Shown here: one piece after another, positions 26,201 to 35,615 of the stretch | Layout of the letters: the number at the start of each line of letters is the position of its first letter | Numbering within the stretch: position 1 is the first letter of the stretch | Origin: Enoplolaimus lenunculus | Lineage: Eukaryota; Nematoda; Enoplea; Enoplida; Thoracostomopsidae | NCBI GenBank assembly: GCA_030248215.1 | Contig: JASANG010002037.1 | Span: forward strand, 1 to 64,000 | Direction of reading: 5' to 3' | Length of the DNA: 64,000 nt | Translations under genes and position numbers: made by a program | Notes under the pieces: model-generated | What the model saw: only the letters and a program-made list of their open reading frames with translations | Told to the model about the DNA's origin: nothing | Database searches by the model: none

Positions 26201-26472
26201 ATCGTATCAGTCACATATTCGTAAAGTATAAGCTTTACCATGTGTATTCGTTACGCCAATTCGGTTGGCGTTTGTAGATGGTCAGTGAAAAGTTAAAGTT
26301 TAACGAACCATAACTTTTGAACCGAATTCTCAGCTGCCTTAAAAATGGTATATACCCAGGCGATTTAACCAAAACTGACCTTCAACGCTTTAATCGCTGC
26401 TTTAATCATCGACTGATACGGCGGATGACTGGATGGCTTTTTTGAAGCGGCTCGTTTTTTTACTAGAGACAT
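23279..26472 (-). CDS. Linker histone H1, three coding exons
   Basis: Minus-strand exons 26380-26472, 25165-25384 and 23279-23550, phases 0 and 1, 585 nt, 194 residues plus stop. It binds linker DNA at the nucleosome entry/exit site and compacts chromatin. The globular domain (about residues 15-92) spans exons 1-2: HPPYQSMIKAAIKALK, then SSKIAIQRYMFANYKF and GGVGASGRFRL, the canonical winged-helix end. The rest of exon 2 and exon 3 are Lys/Ala/Pro-rich with three KSPKK repeats and one KSPTKK, typical DNA-binding and CDK-phosphorylation motifs. Replication-dependent H1 genes are normally intronless with a 3' histone stem-loop. This gene has introns of 995 and 1,614 bp, and I see no stem-loop downstream of 23279, so a replacement-type, polyadenylated H1 is likely. 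Both introns carry transposon fragments. Confidence 0.93.
24060..24178. mobile_element. Short CAGGGTTCCACCGGA element in H1 intron 2
   Basis: Left CAGGGTTCCACCGGAGTTCC; right AGTTCCTGTTGGAAGC. A deleted relative of 18,933-19,307 sharing CTGCAAAAATTCAATT and GTAATGCGGTGA words. Nearby 23,760-24,010 has further CCGGAATT debris. Confidence 0.6.
25435..25690. mobile_element. CAGGGTTCCAACCGGA element (left end) in H1 intron 1
   Basis: It begins CAGGGTTCCAACCGGAACG at 25,435. The interior 25,530-25,680 matches 11,370-11,520 of GAK intron 14. I cannot place the right end with confidence. Confidence 0.5.
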
Positions 26473-26584
26473 GATGTATATATAGCGTACACGTAACGTA
26501 ACTATGATAATACGTCAAAGTATTTAGATACTCTCTAAAAGATACGTTTTTTCGAATAAAACGGAGAAAAGTAAAGCAAAAATG

Positions 26585-26785
26585 AATGTAAGCATGTGAG
26601 ACATGCTTGTCCGTTATGTGCACATGCAATATAGTGCAGTGCACTGTATGTATGCTAGCTGGCAGCATACGGTCGGCAAATATAGTCGACGAAAAATGCA
26701 GTTGGACAGGCGGGCTACGTGGCGCAGTGGTAGAGTGCTCGCTTAAGGATCCATAGGCTAAGAGTTCATTCCCCGCTCTAGCCCG
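26585..26785 (+). repeat. tRNA-derived SINE, copy 3, with shared leader
   Basis: The tRNA-like head at 26,712-26,785 starts GGGCTACGTGGCGCAGTGG (A box) and has a B-box-like GAGTTCATTCC; GGGCTA pairs with the terminal TAGCCC. The leader 26,585-26,711 (GCAGCATACGGTCGGCAAA, GTCGACGAAAAATGCA) is shared by all three copies. An upstream leader is unusual for a tRNA-headed SINE. The anticodon arm is not recognisable. Confidence 0.7.
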
Positions 26786-29503
26786 CTTTTCCAGCTGCTT
26801 AGTAAAAGGTCTGATGTCCCGGATCCTACCCGACTGACAATGAACTGCCGACCCCGGTACAAATATGGCTTAACAAAACAAGCACTCAACACATGCGATT
26901 GGTTTCTGGCGTCCCAGTGTTATGCTATTCGTACGTCGACAGTTCGATACATTTATGTATTAGTAATGATAATTGCCCAAAATACAAATTTCGGCTCAAC
27001 CCATTACGCAAAGTAATCCAAAGTAGTAATTTGACGAGTCCAGAATGGGGGAAGCAACAAATCTTCGGATTCAGATTTAGCAAAATTTGGTGGTTCTGAT
27101 TTGGTTGTGAAAATGCCGAGTCCAAAACCAAATGCAACACTGTTCGGCAATGTATGTGTTTTAAATTTTAAACAATAAACACTGTAAATCACTTTTAAAA
27201 TCCATAAATCAATATTTTTTGCTCCAGGTCAACAAATCACCAAATTGCGAAAACTGCAGATTTGTTGGAAAAATAAGATTTTGTTAGTTTTGCGGATCGA
27301 AAAATAATGGTCTAAAATTTATAGTTGGTATTCCGAAAGAAATTAATATTGATATATCAGAAATTTGTATCATGCAAAGTTCCAGGTTCGGCAAAGTAGC
27401 ACTCGATTTGAATTCGGTGCCATCCTGATTTGAATCTAAATTTCACAAAATGACGCTAAAAGTTCAGCTTACAAACTACGTAATCTAGGAAACACACCTG
27501 TCCGTAACGATTGGAACTGGTGTTCACTAAAACAATCAGCAATGTCTGACAAATTTGTTTCTATAAATTTAAAAAACACCCGGCAAAATACCACAACTGC
27601 GAGTTAAATCTTCAGACAACCGCAAGTTACAGAAGTGTTTTTGAATTTTGAAACATATCTCGATGAGCATCATATTTGTATATACCGCAAGAAATACACA
27701 ATAAATATGTTCGAGGCTTCGAGGATAACTCCTAAAACACAGGAACACTGGCGCCAGTAATAAGATGTGGCAAAAATTCAGTTGCAACATTCCGAAGCGC
27801 ATACTCAAGATAGAAATTTCCAGCAGTCATACAATTTTTAATATCGTTTCCAGATCCATTAAACAGCTTCATTTCTAACGTAACAAAAATTTCAACATCA
27901 ACATGAAACGACTCAAAAACTGGCTTCGACAACTTCAAATCCAATCAGCCACCAAAATTTTAAACCATACACAAATCAAATACTCAACATTATCGAAACC
28001 GCGTCAAAAATTCCAATTCGAAACAGTAAAAATTCAAAATTACCCGCCAAAACTCATCCGCCCGTTTACGAACCCGAACCACCAAACAAAACATAATAAA
28101 CACAGCGAAAACGCGCGCGTCAGTTAAAATACAAACTAAAGAGAAACAGCGACAACTGTGAGAACAGACACACATTAACACATAGACGTAGGCAAAATGT
28201 CGCGTGACAGGGTAGAGTGAAAACTGTGCTACCGTTGATAAACAGCATGATTTTGAACGAAAAATGAATATGATTCGACGTGTATTTAAGCGAATATCTT
28301 GACAATGGGTGAACGGATTTCAACGCGGATGGGTTCGTTGGAACCGAAATCGAATACGCTTTTCAACGAGCTATTGATTGTGGTGAAATTTTAACGAGTT
28401 AACAGTGAAAAGTGGAAAAAACTTCGAAAAAAGTTGAGGTTAACTTCATAGTGATGCGTTTAACGCGGTCTATCAGGTTGATAGTTGGAAATTTTAAAAC
28501 GTCAATTGGCAAATAACAAACATATATGGATAGTTTATTAATTAAAAGTACAAAATTTGATGAATACTGCAATGATCCTGCATTATATTGTGATTTCAAA
28601 AATTATCTAAATCGCTCGCTTTTTGGCTTGTGCAGTGATGTTTGTAATTAACATTTTGCAATGCAACTCGTGTTGAAATGAATTCAAGTGAGCAACACGC
28701 ATAATGCGGGTAGGTTTGAATCGTATCTTAAGCGTAGAAGGTATATCAGGAGGATGTGATGGATTTCATTTAGTAGGAGGACCATCTTTTATATGATTCA
28801 GATCTCGGAACCTCAACATCGACAATGCATAGGTACATAGAAAGCCGGGTTACTATTACGGGGGTTCTGCTTCACTATGAAATAGCAACACAGTACACTT
28901 AGGCCTTGAGAGTAATCTTTAACTTTAGTTTTTAGGCTTAGTTTTAAGCTTAGGGTTGGGCTTAGAATTAGGCTTTTACATGGGCTTAGGCTATGTATGA
29001 CTTAATTATTGATCCGTGTAGCATTATGTAACCAGGGATCAACCAGATATGAATCTTACCGGAACTAACTGGAGCCAAATAGTCAATTTTTACCTAATAC
29101 CAGATGTTTAGCCAGATATTACCTAAATTTATGCACTGTTGGTAGTAGTAATTTGAGTTGTGTAAAGTATATGTTTACTATTGATGCGACGTTAATTGTT
29201 TAGCTTTAGATTATTCATTTCATTTCGGTGTAAAAAACTTAAGCTTTTTGTACTTTCTCGGAAATGCAGTCTCGGCGAAACATGCAGTATTTTCACAAAT
29301 CCAGTTTTATGATTTTAGAATTCACAATCGCAATTAAACCGGCCTGTTTGAACCGTATTTCCGAACCGGATATGATTACAGCTTTTATCGGATAATAATA
29401 CGGAACCGGATATCCGGTCGATCTCTGAATGTAACCACAAGTCCGATTGTGACATTCAAAATAAAAATTTGAAATCGACTTTCACTTAAATGCACTCCTG
29501 ACC

Positions 29504-29653
29504 CGTCGCCAGCTCACCTTGCGAAGGGGGCTAAAAATATTTCAGGAGGAGCATTCAAGGGTTTTTGATGACTTACAAGCAAAGTTTAAAATTTTCTAGG
29601 AAGCCAAAATTTTTCCACGAGGGCTGAACCCTCATGGCTCCCCCTTGGCTACG
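29504..29653. mobile_element. GTAGCCAGxxCACCTTG-type MITE, copy 1
   Basis: Paired with 60,573-60,726: shared AAGGGTTTTTGATGACTT, GCAAGCAAAGTTTA and GAGGGCTGAxCCC words, with ends CGTCGCCAGCTCACCTTG and CCCCTTGGCTACGG. A third partial copy is at 31,550-31,665. Confidence 0.65.
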
Positions 29654-29969
29654 GTCCCGATGCTTTACCCTTCCTCTTAAAGCTCGGTCCCAATCAGAAC
29701 GCACTGTGCCTTCAGCTCAGGAGACATTTTAGAACTTGAACTTGCCAACTGGGGCGTAGCCAGGAGTTCATTTCGAAAGTGAAAAGTTTTCGCAAGCGAA
29801 CTTTACAGATTGAGAAAAAATTTTGCACCTCTGCAGGTTTACAGCCTATAAAACCGACTTTTTTCGAGTCTCCGTAAACTTCGGAGATATATTTCTTATC
29901 ACCCTTTGTATAAATATACGATCCTGCTTTCGAAGCAGTGAACATTTTACCAAGAGTGCATATTACAAG

Positions 29970-30138
29970 CAGTGGCGGATCCAGGATCTCAAAATGGGGG
30001 GCCAAAATTTCACAGGTAAACTTACTTTTGACCCACACACAAACCACGAACTATTGTCACAAAATTGCTATATAATTTTTGTCGAGATGCTGTTGGGAGG
30101 GGCCACGGCCGGGGTGGCCCCCCATGGATCCGCCATTG
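29970..30138. mobile_element. Small hAT MITE, CAGTGGCGGATCC ends
   Basis: 169 bp, ends CAGTGGCGGATCCAGG and CCATGGATCCGCCATTG. Flanking ATTACAAG (29,962-29,969) and GTTACAAG (30,139-30,146) agree at 7 of 8, a hAT-type 8-bp duplication. The terminus is of the widespread animal GGCGGATCC type. A weaker relative may be 53,635-53,957. Confidence 0.85.
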
Positions 30139-30540
30139 GTTACAAGAGTGTGCAACTCTTGGGGTTCTGCATGGTACAAAATGTTCCATCAGGCGTTGCG
30201 TTTTTGGCCGACCCCCTGTTTATCAGGGCGGGAGTCGCTGTCACATGCAATAACCCTAAATTAAGTTAGCGGCGCATTTTTGATGTTGTATACGTACAGT
30301 GACACGGTTCGCAGAGGTTGCAAGTGCCTTCCTCTAAATAAGGGAGGCATTAGGCTAAAAATGCCACTCGTTCCGAGTTACACTTGTTTTCAACACAGAA
30401 CCACGTTCATATGAGCCAAATAAGAAAAAATAGGCGATGCCATATTACGAATTAAATGATTTTTGTCCCTTCGAAGCAATTTTATAGGCAATTATCAAAA
30501 ATTCGCTAAAATACACTTTAAAACTAGAGTTGAACTGATA

Positions 30541-30867
30541 TAGGGTGCAACCGGAGGTGAAAATTACCAGAGCCGGGTGCTGGGGTGAGGCGAAATTTAG
30601 CTAATAAAAATTAATTAGTTAATTTTGCCAATATCTGCAATGTTGTTAAGATTATTTGGTTTTACGCTAATTTTGTGACAAATTTCGGAAATTCTTTCCT
30701 ATAAATTGTGACAAAAGTAAAACGAAACTTGCTATTAAACAGATAAATTTTTCAAAATCTTTACAAAATTTTACTAACGAAATTGCCAGAACCTTCGGCA
30801 CAAATCCTACCGGAGCCGAAGGCCGGTTTTCTGCCGGAGCCGAAAGCAGACCTTTGGTTGAACCCTG
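30541..30867. mobile_element. CCGGAG-type hAT-like MITE, copy 2
   Basis: Left end TAGGGTGCAACCGGAGGTG (first base changed) and right GACCTTTGGTTGAACCCTG. Interior collinear with 21,390 and 32,714. No clear target duplication. Confidence 0.75.
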
Positions 30868-31040
30868 GTATCGGTATCGCAAAAGTCAAGGTATCTGTAT
30901 CCGTATTTTTGGGGGCATATTGCGATAATTCTGTTAAGGTCGCTCTACAGTTTACCTCGAGCAAATCTTTGGATGAGGTAAACTATAATGAGACGAAATG
31001 GACCCAAGATGCCTTTTTGTTCCTTAAACTTTGCGTTCCG

Positions 31041-31386
31041 TACTGTATTGACCCGAATAAGAGGGGGTCCCCATTTTGGGTCAGAATCAATAGAAGTCCG
31101 TATCCATAATAAGAGTCCGTAAGCGGATAGATTTCCTAAACCCTAATTAGAGTCCATAAACGTCAATTAACCCTAATTGTAGCGCATAAAATGACTCCAG
31201 GACCTAATAATTTGAGTTCAAAACTTTAAAGCGTACTTAAATTTTGAATGTACATTGATATATATCAGTACCGAAGGGCGGCGGAGCGTGGGTTAAAAAT
31301 AAATAACAGTCCGTAACCGCAAGGAGGGTACCCTCTGTAGAGGCCAAATTAATATCAGCCCCCCCGTTATTCGGGTCTCTACTGTA
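31041..31386. mobile_element. TGTAGTGACC-family MITE, copy 3
   Basis: TACTGTATTGACCCGAATAA at the left and TTATTCGGGTCTCTACTGTA at the right give a 20-27 bp inverted repeat, the cleanest of the family. The interior is the same as 21,046. Confidence 0.85.
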
Positions 31387-31410
31387 CTTACTAAGACATA
31401 CTACAGAAGC

Positions 31411-31433
31411 ATAAGCCTAAGCCTAAGCCTAAG
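31411..31433. repeat. (CCTAAG)n short tandem tract
   Basis: Three to four CCTAAG units, i.e. TTAGGC on the other strand. Degenerate relatives recur at about 1,215, 22,850, 28,930, 48,870, 49,100, 51,090, 52,205, 54,170, 58,740 and 60,965, often beside an ACAGGGCCGTAACAG word, so this is part of a dispersed repeat and not a telomere. Confidence 0.7.
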
Positions 31434-31872
31434 TCAAGCAAAACAAATAGTCTAAAGCTTAAGCTCTATTGCAGTCCCATAGAAAAACGTTACGCCCTTG
31501 ATCTTAATATGGGTCGAAACACGGGCGATATATGTTTATTTTCATATTAGGGGCATTCATGGGTTTTCAATGACTTTACAAGCAAGGTTGAGCACCTTAT
31601 AGGTGCGGCCAATAGTTTTCCAGGAGGGCTGAGCCCCCTCTTCCCCCTCCCATTGTTTTTAAGTATCGGTATATTTTGGAACACAAAAGTATCATCTTCC
31701 CCCAAAAATGCTGGATGCGCGCGCAACTGACACCTTTAAGAAACCTATGGAAATATCAGCCAATGTAATGAACAGGGCCGTAACAGTATATATATAAAGC
31801 ATATTCCTAAACGTAACCCGAAGGCAAAGTGTAATAATAGGCCTACACCTAAGGGCGGTGTTATACTCGTTC

Positions 31873-31975
31873 GTCGCCGTCCGTCACCGTCCGTCACCCG
31901 TTCTGTTCCGTCCGTCACCCGTCCTGCGCAGCCCGTCAACGTCCGTCACCCGTCCTGCGCCGTCCGTCATCGTGT
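31873..31975. repeat. GTCCGTCACC minisatellite in a GC-rich palindromic repeat
   Basis: Five or more CGTCCGTCACC-like units, some followed by CGTCCTGCGC, in otherwise AT-rich DNA. The same words occur at 12,820-12,860 and in the palindrome at 56,193-56,388. Confidence 0.7.
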
Positions 31976-32001
31976 TATCGTACACAAACGCAACACACGT
32001 T

Positions 32002-32199
32002 CACTGCAAAAAATGGTGAGTCAAATTGATTCTCTCCGAAGTAGGCTTTTCCTGACTATACACAAACTGAGTCGAAATTCGACTCCGTCAGATAAAATTC
32101 GACTAACTGAGTCGCTCGGTGAGTCAAATTTGACTCAGTTTGTGCAGTCCGGAAAAGCCTATTTCGGAAAGTCAATTTGACTCACCAGTTTTTGCTGTG
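32002..32199. mobile_element. GAGTCA palindromic MITE, copy 1
   Basis: CACTGCAAAAAATGGTGAGTC at one end and its inverse with TTTTTGCTGTG at the other. Nearly the whole 198 bp is one palindrome: AAATTGA, TAGGCTTTTCCTGACT and CACAAACTGAGTC blocks pair with their inverted copies around a centre near 32,105. Confidence 0.88.
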
Positions 32200-32495
32200 T
32201 ATGATATATACTGTACCGCTGACGGACAATGCCGTATGGTGACGAAGCGTAAACATACGCCGAAACAAAAAACTGAAGTCTGAAGCTTTAAACTGATTCT
32301 GTGGCAATCCCGCCGAAAAAGGGTCCGCTCCTGATCCATACATGGTCGGAAATATCAAACGTAGAAAAACAGGCGCGTAGCCAGGATTTCCGTTGGAGTG
32401 GTTTAACCTCGTGTAAAAACAAATTTTTAACTTTATCATTTAAAAAGTCGAGTCCTGTCAATTTATATTTTTCTAGTTTCTTGAAAAATTTCGTA

Positions 32496-32690
32496 CACGG
32501 TAAAAAATGGTGAGTCAAATTCACTCTCGGAAATAGGCTTTTTCTGACTACACAAACTGAGTCCAATTTGGCTCCGCCAGAGTCAAATTCGATTCACTGA
32601 ATCGCTCAGTGAGTCAAATTTGACTCAGTTTGTGTACTCAGGAAAAGCCTATTTCGTAGAGAGTCAATTTGACTCCCCATTTTTACAGTG
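32496..32690. mobile_element. GAGTCA palindromic MITE, copy 2
   Basis: Same structure, 195 bp, 300 bp from copy 1 and in tandem with it. Left flank TA. The end bases have decayed to CACGG at the left. Confidence 0.88.
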
Positions 32691-32713
32691 TGGGTTTTAA
32701 AGTTTACACGTGA

Positions 32714-33063
32714 CAGGGTGCAACCGGAGATGAAAAATACCGTAGCCGGAGCCGGAGCCGGAGGTCAACGAGACTTGCCGGAGCCGGAGCCGGGGCCGGA
32801 GATGAGGCGAATAGTAAAAATGATGGTTAATTATTTAATTTTAGCCTATATCCGCAAAATGTTGTTAAGTTGTTTGGTTTCACGCTACTTTTCTGTGAAA
32901 TTTCGGAAATTCCTTGCTGAAAATTGTGACAAAAATCATTTAGGATAATTGTGCAATATTTTACTACCGCAATTGCCGGAACCTCCGGCAAAAATTCTAC
33001 CGGAGCCGGAGCCGGAGGCCAATTTTCTGCCGGAGCCGGAGGCAGACCGCCGGTCATACCCTG
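32714..33063. mobile_element. CCGGAG-type hAT-like MITE, copy 3, with CCGGAG arrays
   Basis: Ends CAGGGTGCAACCGGAGATG and CCGGTCATACCCTG. Left array AGCCGGAGCCGGAGCCGG (about 32,743-32,800) and right array near 32,998-33,050 are short tandem CCGGAG tracts mirrored about the centre, richer than in copies 1 and 2. Confidence 0.85.
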
Positions 33064-33065
33064 GA

Positions 33066-33180
33066 GCTAAACTATATAATACTGCTGTCGTAGATCAATT
33101 TACTACTTTAGGCCAATATAATACTAATTGGCTCAGGCCATTTTGCGTGTAAAATAGCAGTTTGACCTATGGGCTTAACG
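33066..33180. mobile_element. TGTCGTAGGC-family fragment
   Basis: CTGTCGTAGATCAATTTAC at the left and CAGGCCATTTTGCG with AGCAGTTTGACCTATGG at the right. A deleted member of the family seen complete at 42,978. Confidence 0.5.
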
Positions 33181-34542
33181 CGCATCTTTTACCCTTAATA
33201 CATGCATATAAAAATCTCATTTGATTCTGACACAATCAGGAAGAGATTTTTACTTGTCATGTTTTTTTACCAGGGCAGATAATTTTTTAATGGCGAATGT
33301 TGCTCGAGCTAACAACAATCGTCTATGACCCAGCAGTTTCCCATAGGCGTGCATGAGGCGTAAAACGCAAATTTACTAAAAATTCATTTGTGTGCATCTC
33401 AATAGTTTCGCTCGAGAGATTTGTGTATTCATTAATCAATTTCATCTTTGCATATTTTTAGCGAACCGTTTGCGCAGCAGCTGCTGCGACCCTGTGAAAC
33501 ACGATGATATATTTTCTGGTACACTTTTGGCAATGTTACTATTTTGAATTTGGAAAATCTGTTATTTTTTGCTCAAAGTTAGTTAAAAATTACGTATATA
33601 TCTTGCTATTTTTTATTATAGTTATAAATCACGCAGCGATATCGCTGTTTCACAAATACGTATGCCTTAACTCTTCGATATGAAATAAAAAAGATACGAA
33701 ATTCATCTTAAATCATAAAAATTTTGGTGCATTCACTATTTTTCTTTAAAATTTAAATACCTGAGTGAATGATTTATGCCTGAGAGTTGTGGTGGCAGTA
33801 AAATAAAAATTATGCTTTAACATCCGTTTTCCATTTGCATTATTTTGATTGCTATCCGTTTCCGTTTCCGGTTTTCTTATTTTTACTATTCGTTTGCAAG
33901 CTGAGCGCTATGTATCACCAATCACCAGTGATCACCGATTGCTAAAAAATCTATAGTTTTACAACTTTTCACATATGAATATTTTAAAATTAAACAGTTG
34001 CAGTACATCTGCAATACAACAATTGTGTGATTTTTGTAATATGTACTTACAACTAAATATGAACATACGGATTTTCGATTAATTGAATCGGAAATAATTA
34101 TGTTGTTTTACAGTTTTGTGCGATGTCATAAACAATTTTGCAACATAACATTGTTGTCACAGAGTAAAAATTACAGAATTCATGAGATAATTTCAGGGAA
34201 TAAAAAAACATACGTTTCTGGTCTTCGGGTCATCTTTTTCGCAATTCTGTTTTTCAGTAGTAAACATCAAGCCTAATATTACTGCAGTGTCAGTAAGAAT
34301 ATAATTCTGCTTATTTTTAATAATCGATATTGCTTGTAATTCATAACTCTAGTTAAATATCAAACGAAAAATTTTCTGTTTACTATCTATAACCCCTTCT
34401 CACATTGAATTGCCTATAGGCAACTCAGTGCAGTGTATATACGTTAAATAATATATATCGCACCGTGTTTAACAATTGCAACACGTATACATAGTACTAA
34501 ATCACCACAAGACGTGAGAGCCCCCTCAGTATCGAGCGTCAA

Positions 34543-34700
34543 GCTCCTATAGCTGAGTGGTGATGGCATACGCCTCCCACTCCAGTCACTGAAGTTCGAA
34601 TCCAAGCATAAAAGTAGGTCTCAGGAGAAATAGATAATATTCATGTGAGAAAGGGTTAACATTACCATTTTTAGTCCAATTTTGATGTAGCGACCCAGTG
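34543..34700 (+). repeat. tRNA-derived SINE-like sequence
   Basis: GCTCCTATAGCTGAGTGG is A-box-like and GAAGTTCGAATCC a good B box 45 bp later. The acceptor stem does not close and AT-rich tail sequence follows, so it is a SINE or tRNA relic, not a tRNA gene. Single copy in the window. Confidence 0.5.
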
Positions 34701-34765
34701 TAAATTTAGAAATGTACATAGCTAGGTATAGCTGGTGAGCGAATTCGCAAGCAAGTAACATTAAA

Positions 34766-35200
34766 GCACTATTCGCACGTGCAAGTTGTTGCAGTTAGAA
34801 CTCATAGCTGCAACTTGGATGAATATCTTTCGGCTGTGAGAATTTGTAAAGAAATAAAAGCTATGTTCTGAATCTGGATAAGAAATTACATAAATAATTT
34901 GCAGATGACTGCCACTGCAATAAATATCAAACAAAGTATATTTTAACAGTCCGAATGATTTACAAATTAATTTGACTTCAAAGCATTTCACACTCATGAG
35001 TTTATTTTTTGCATATATTCATCATGACTGAATTGCAGCTGCGAATTCTTCGAACGAATTTTCCAGAAAAATGGCAGCCGCAAGATTCAGCTGCATTGAA
35101 TGTTCACGCGTGAAGAAGGCTTTACTTCAGCGTTCTTGACTTGAAAACGCTTTCAAATCCTACAATTTTTATTTAGTTGTTAATAGATGTAAAGTTATTT
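34766..35200. repeat. GCAGCTGCAA-family repeat, long copy
   Basis: Homologous to 63,715-63,965 (GAATTGCAGCTGC, TTCTTCGAACGAATTTT, CTTGAAAACGCTTTCAAA) and, in its ends, to 41,067-41,209 and 44,200-44,350. Imperfect inverted ends GCACTATTCGCACGTG and CACGCGTGAAGAAGGC. Confidence 0.6.
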
Positions 35201-35295
35201 CTATCACCATCGCAGTGGGCTTATTTGAATTTGAATTTATTCAAGCTTCCAGAATAAATTCAAAAAGTCTGAATTAATTAAAAGGCGCTGTCAAC

Positions 35296-35535
35296 CAGGG
35301 ACAACCGGATATGCAGATCCGGTTAATATTCGGCAAAAACAGCAGGTAAACAACAGTGGTGTGAAACGAACGCTGATTGTTTATCCGTACTGTTGCTGAC
35401 CATATAGTAAGATTTGATTGATCTGTAAGCTCAATAGAACTTTAGCCTATGCGAAACTACTATTACGATAAGATTACATAAAATAACAGATTGGTCTCTG
35501 AGTAGCAGATTGACCTACAACATGTGTATGAAAAA
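35296..35535. mobile_element. Composite: CAGGGACAACCGGA end fused to TGTCGTAGGC-family interior
   Basis: CAGGGACAACCGGATATGC begins at 35,296. By 35,345 the sequence becomes the ACAACAGTGGTGTG and TAACAGATTGG interior of the TGTCGTAGGC family. It ends 80 bp before the VPS35 start codon, so it may sit in the promoter or 5' UTR. Confidence 0.55.
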
Positions 35536-35615
35536 TTACCAGTCAATTTCCTTTATAAATCAGGTTTGTTTAAAGAATATAACCCCTTACTTAAGCTTAT
35601 ACCTATATATCAATA

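Larger units (their letters stand above)
26473..35615. other. H1-VPS35 intergenic region: repeat-dense, no gene recognised
   Basis: It contains the elements listed separately (29,504 to 35,535). Stretches 26,790-29,030 and 33,180-34,540 show no repeat that I can match within the window and no coding signal I trust. The minus frame 27,732-27,944 reads protein-like (FESFHVDVEIFVTLEMK) but has no recognised relative. Confidence 0.6.

Noticed and set aside
27732-27944. Protein-like minus frame (FESFHVDVEIFVTLEMK)
   Set aside because: Short, no start context or partners, no family; kept only as a note in the intergenic entry.
29823-30269. 148-codon + frame
   Set aside because: Runs through the 29,970-30,138 MITE; chance frame over a transposon.
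31411-31433. Telomeric sequence (TTAGGC)
   Set aside because: Only a few units, many dispersed degenerate copies in both orientations flanked by shared repeat sequence.
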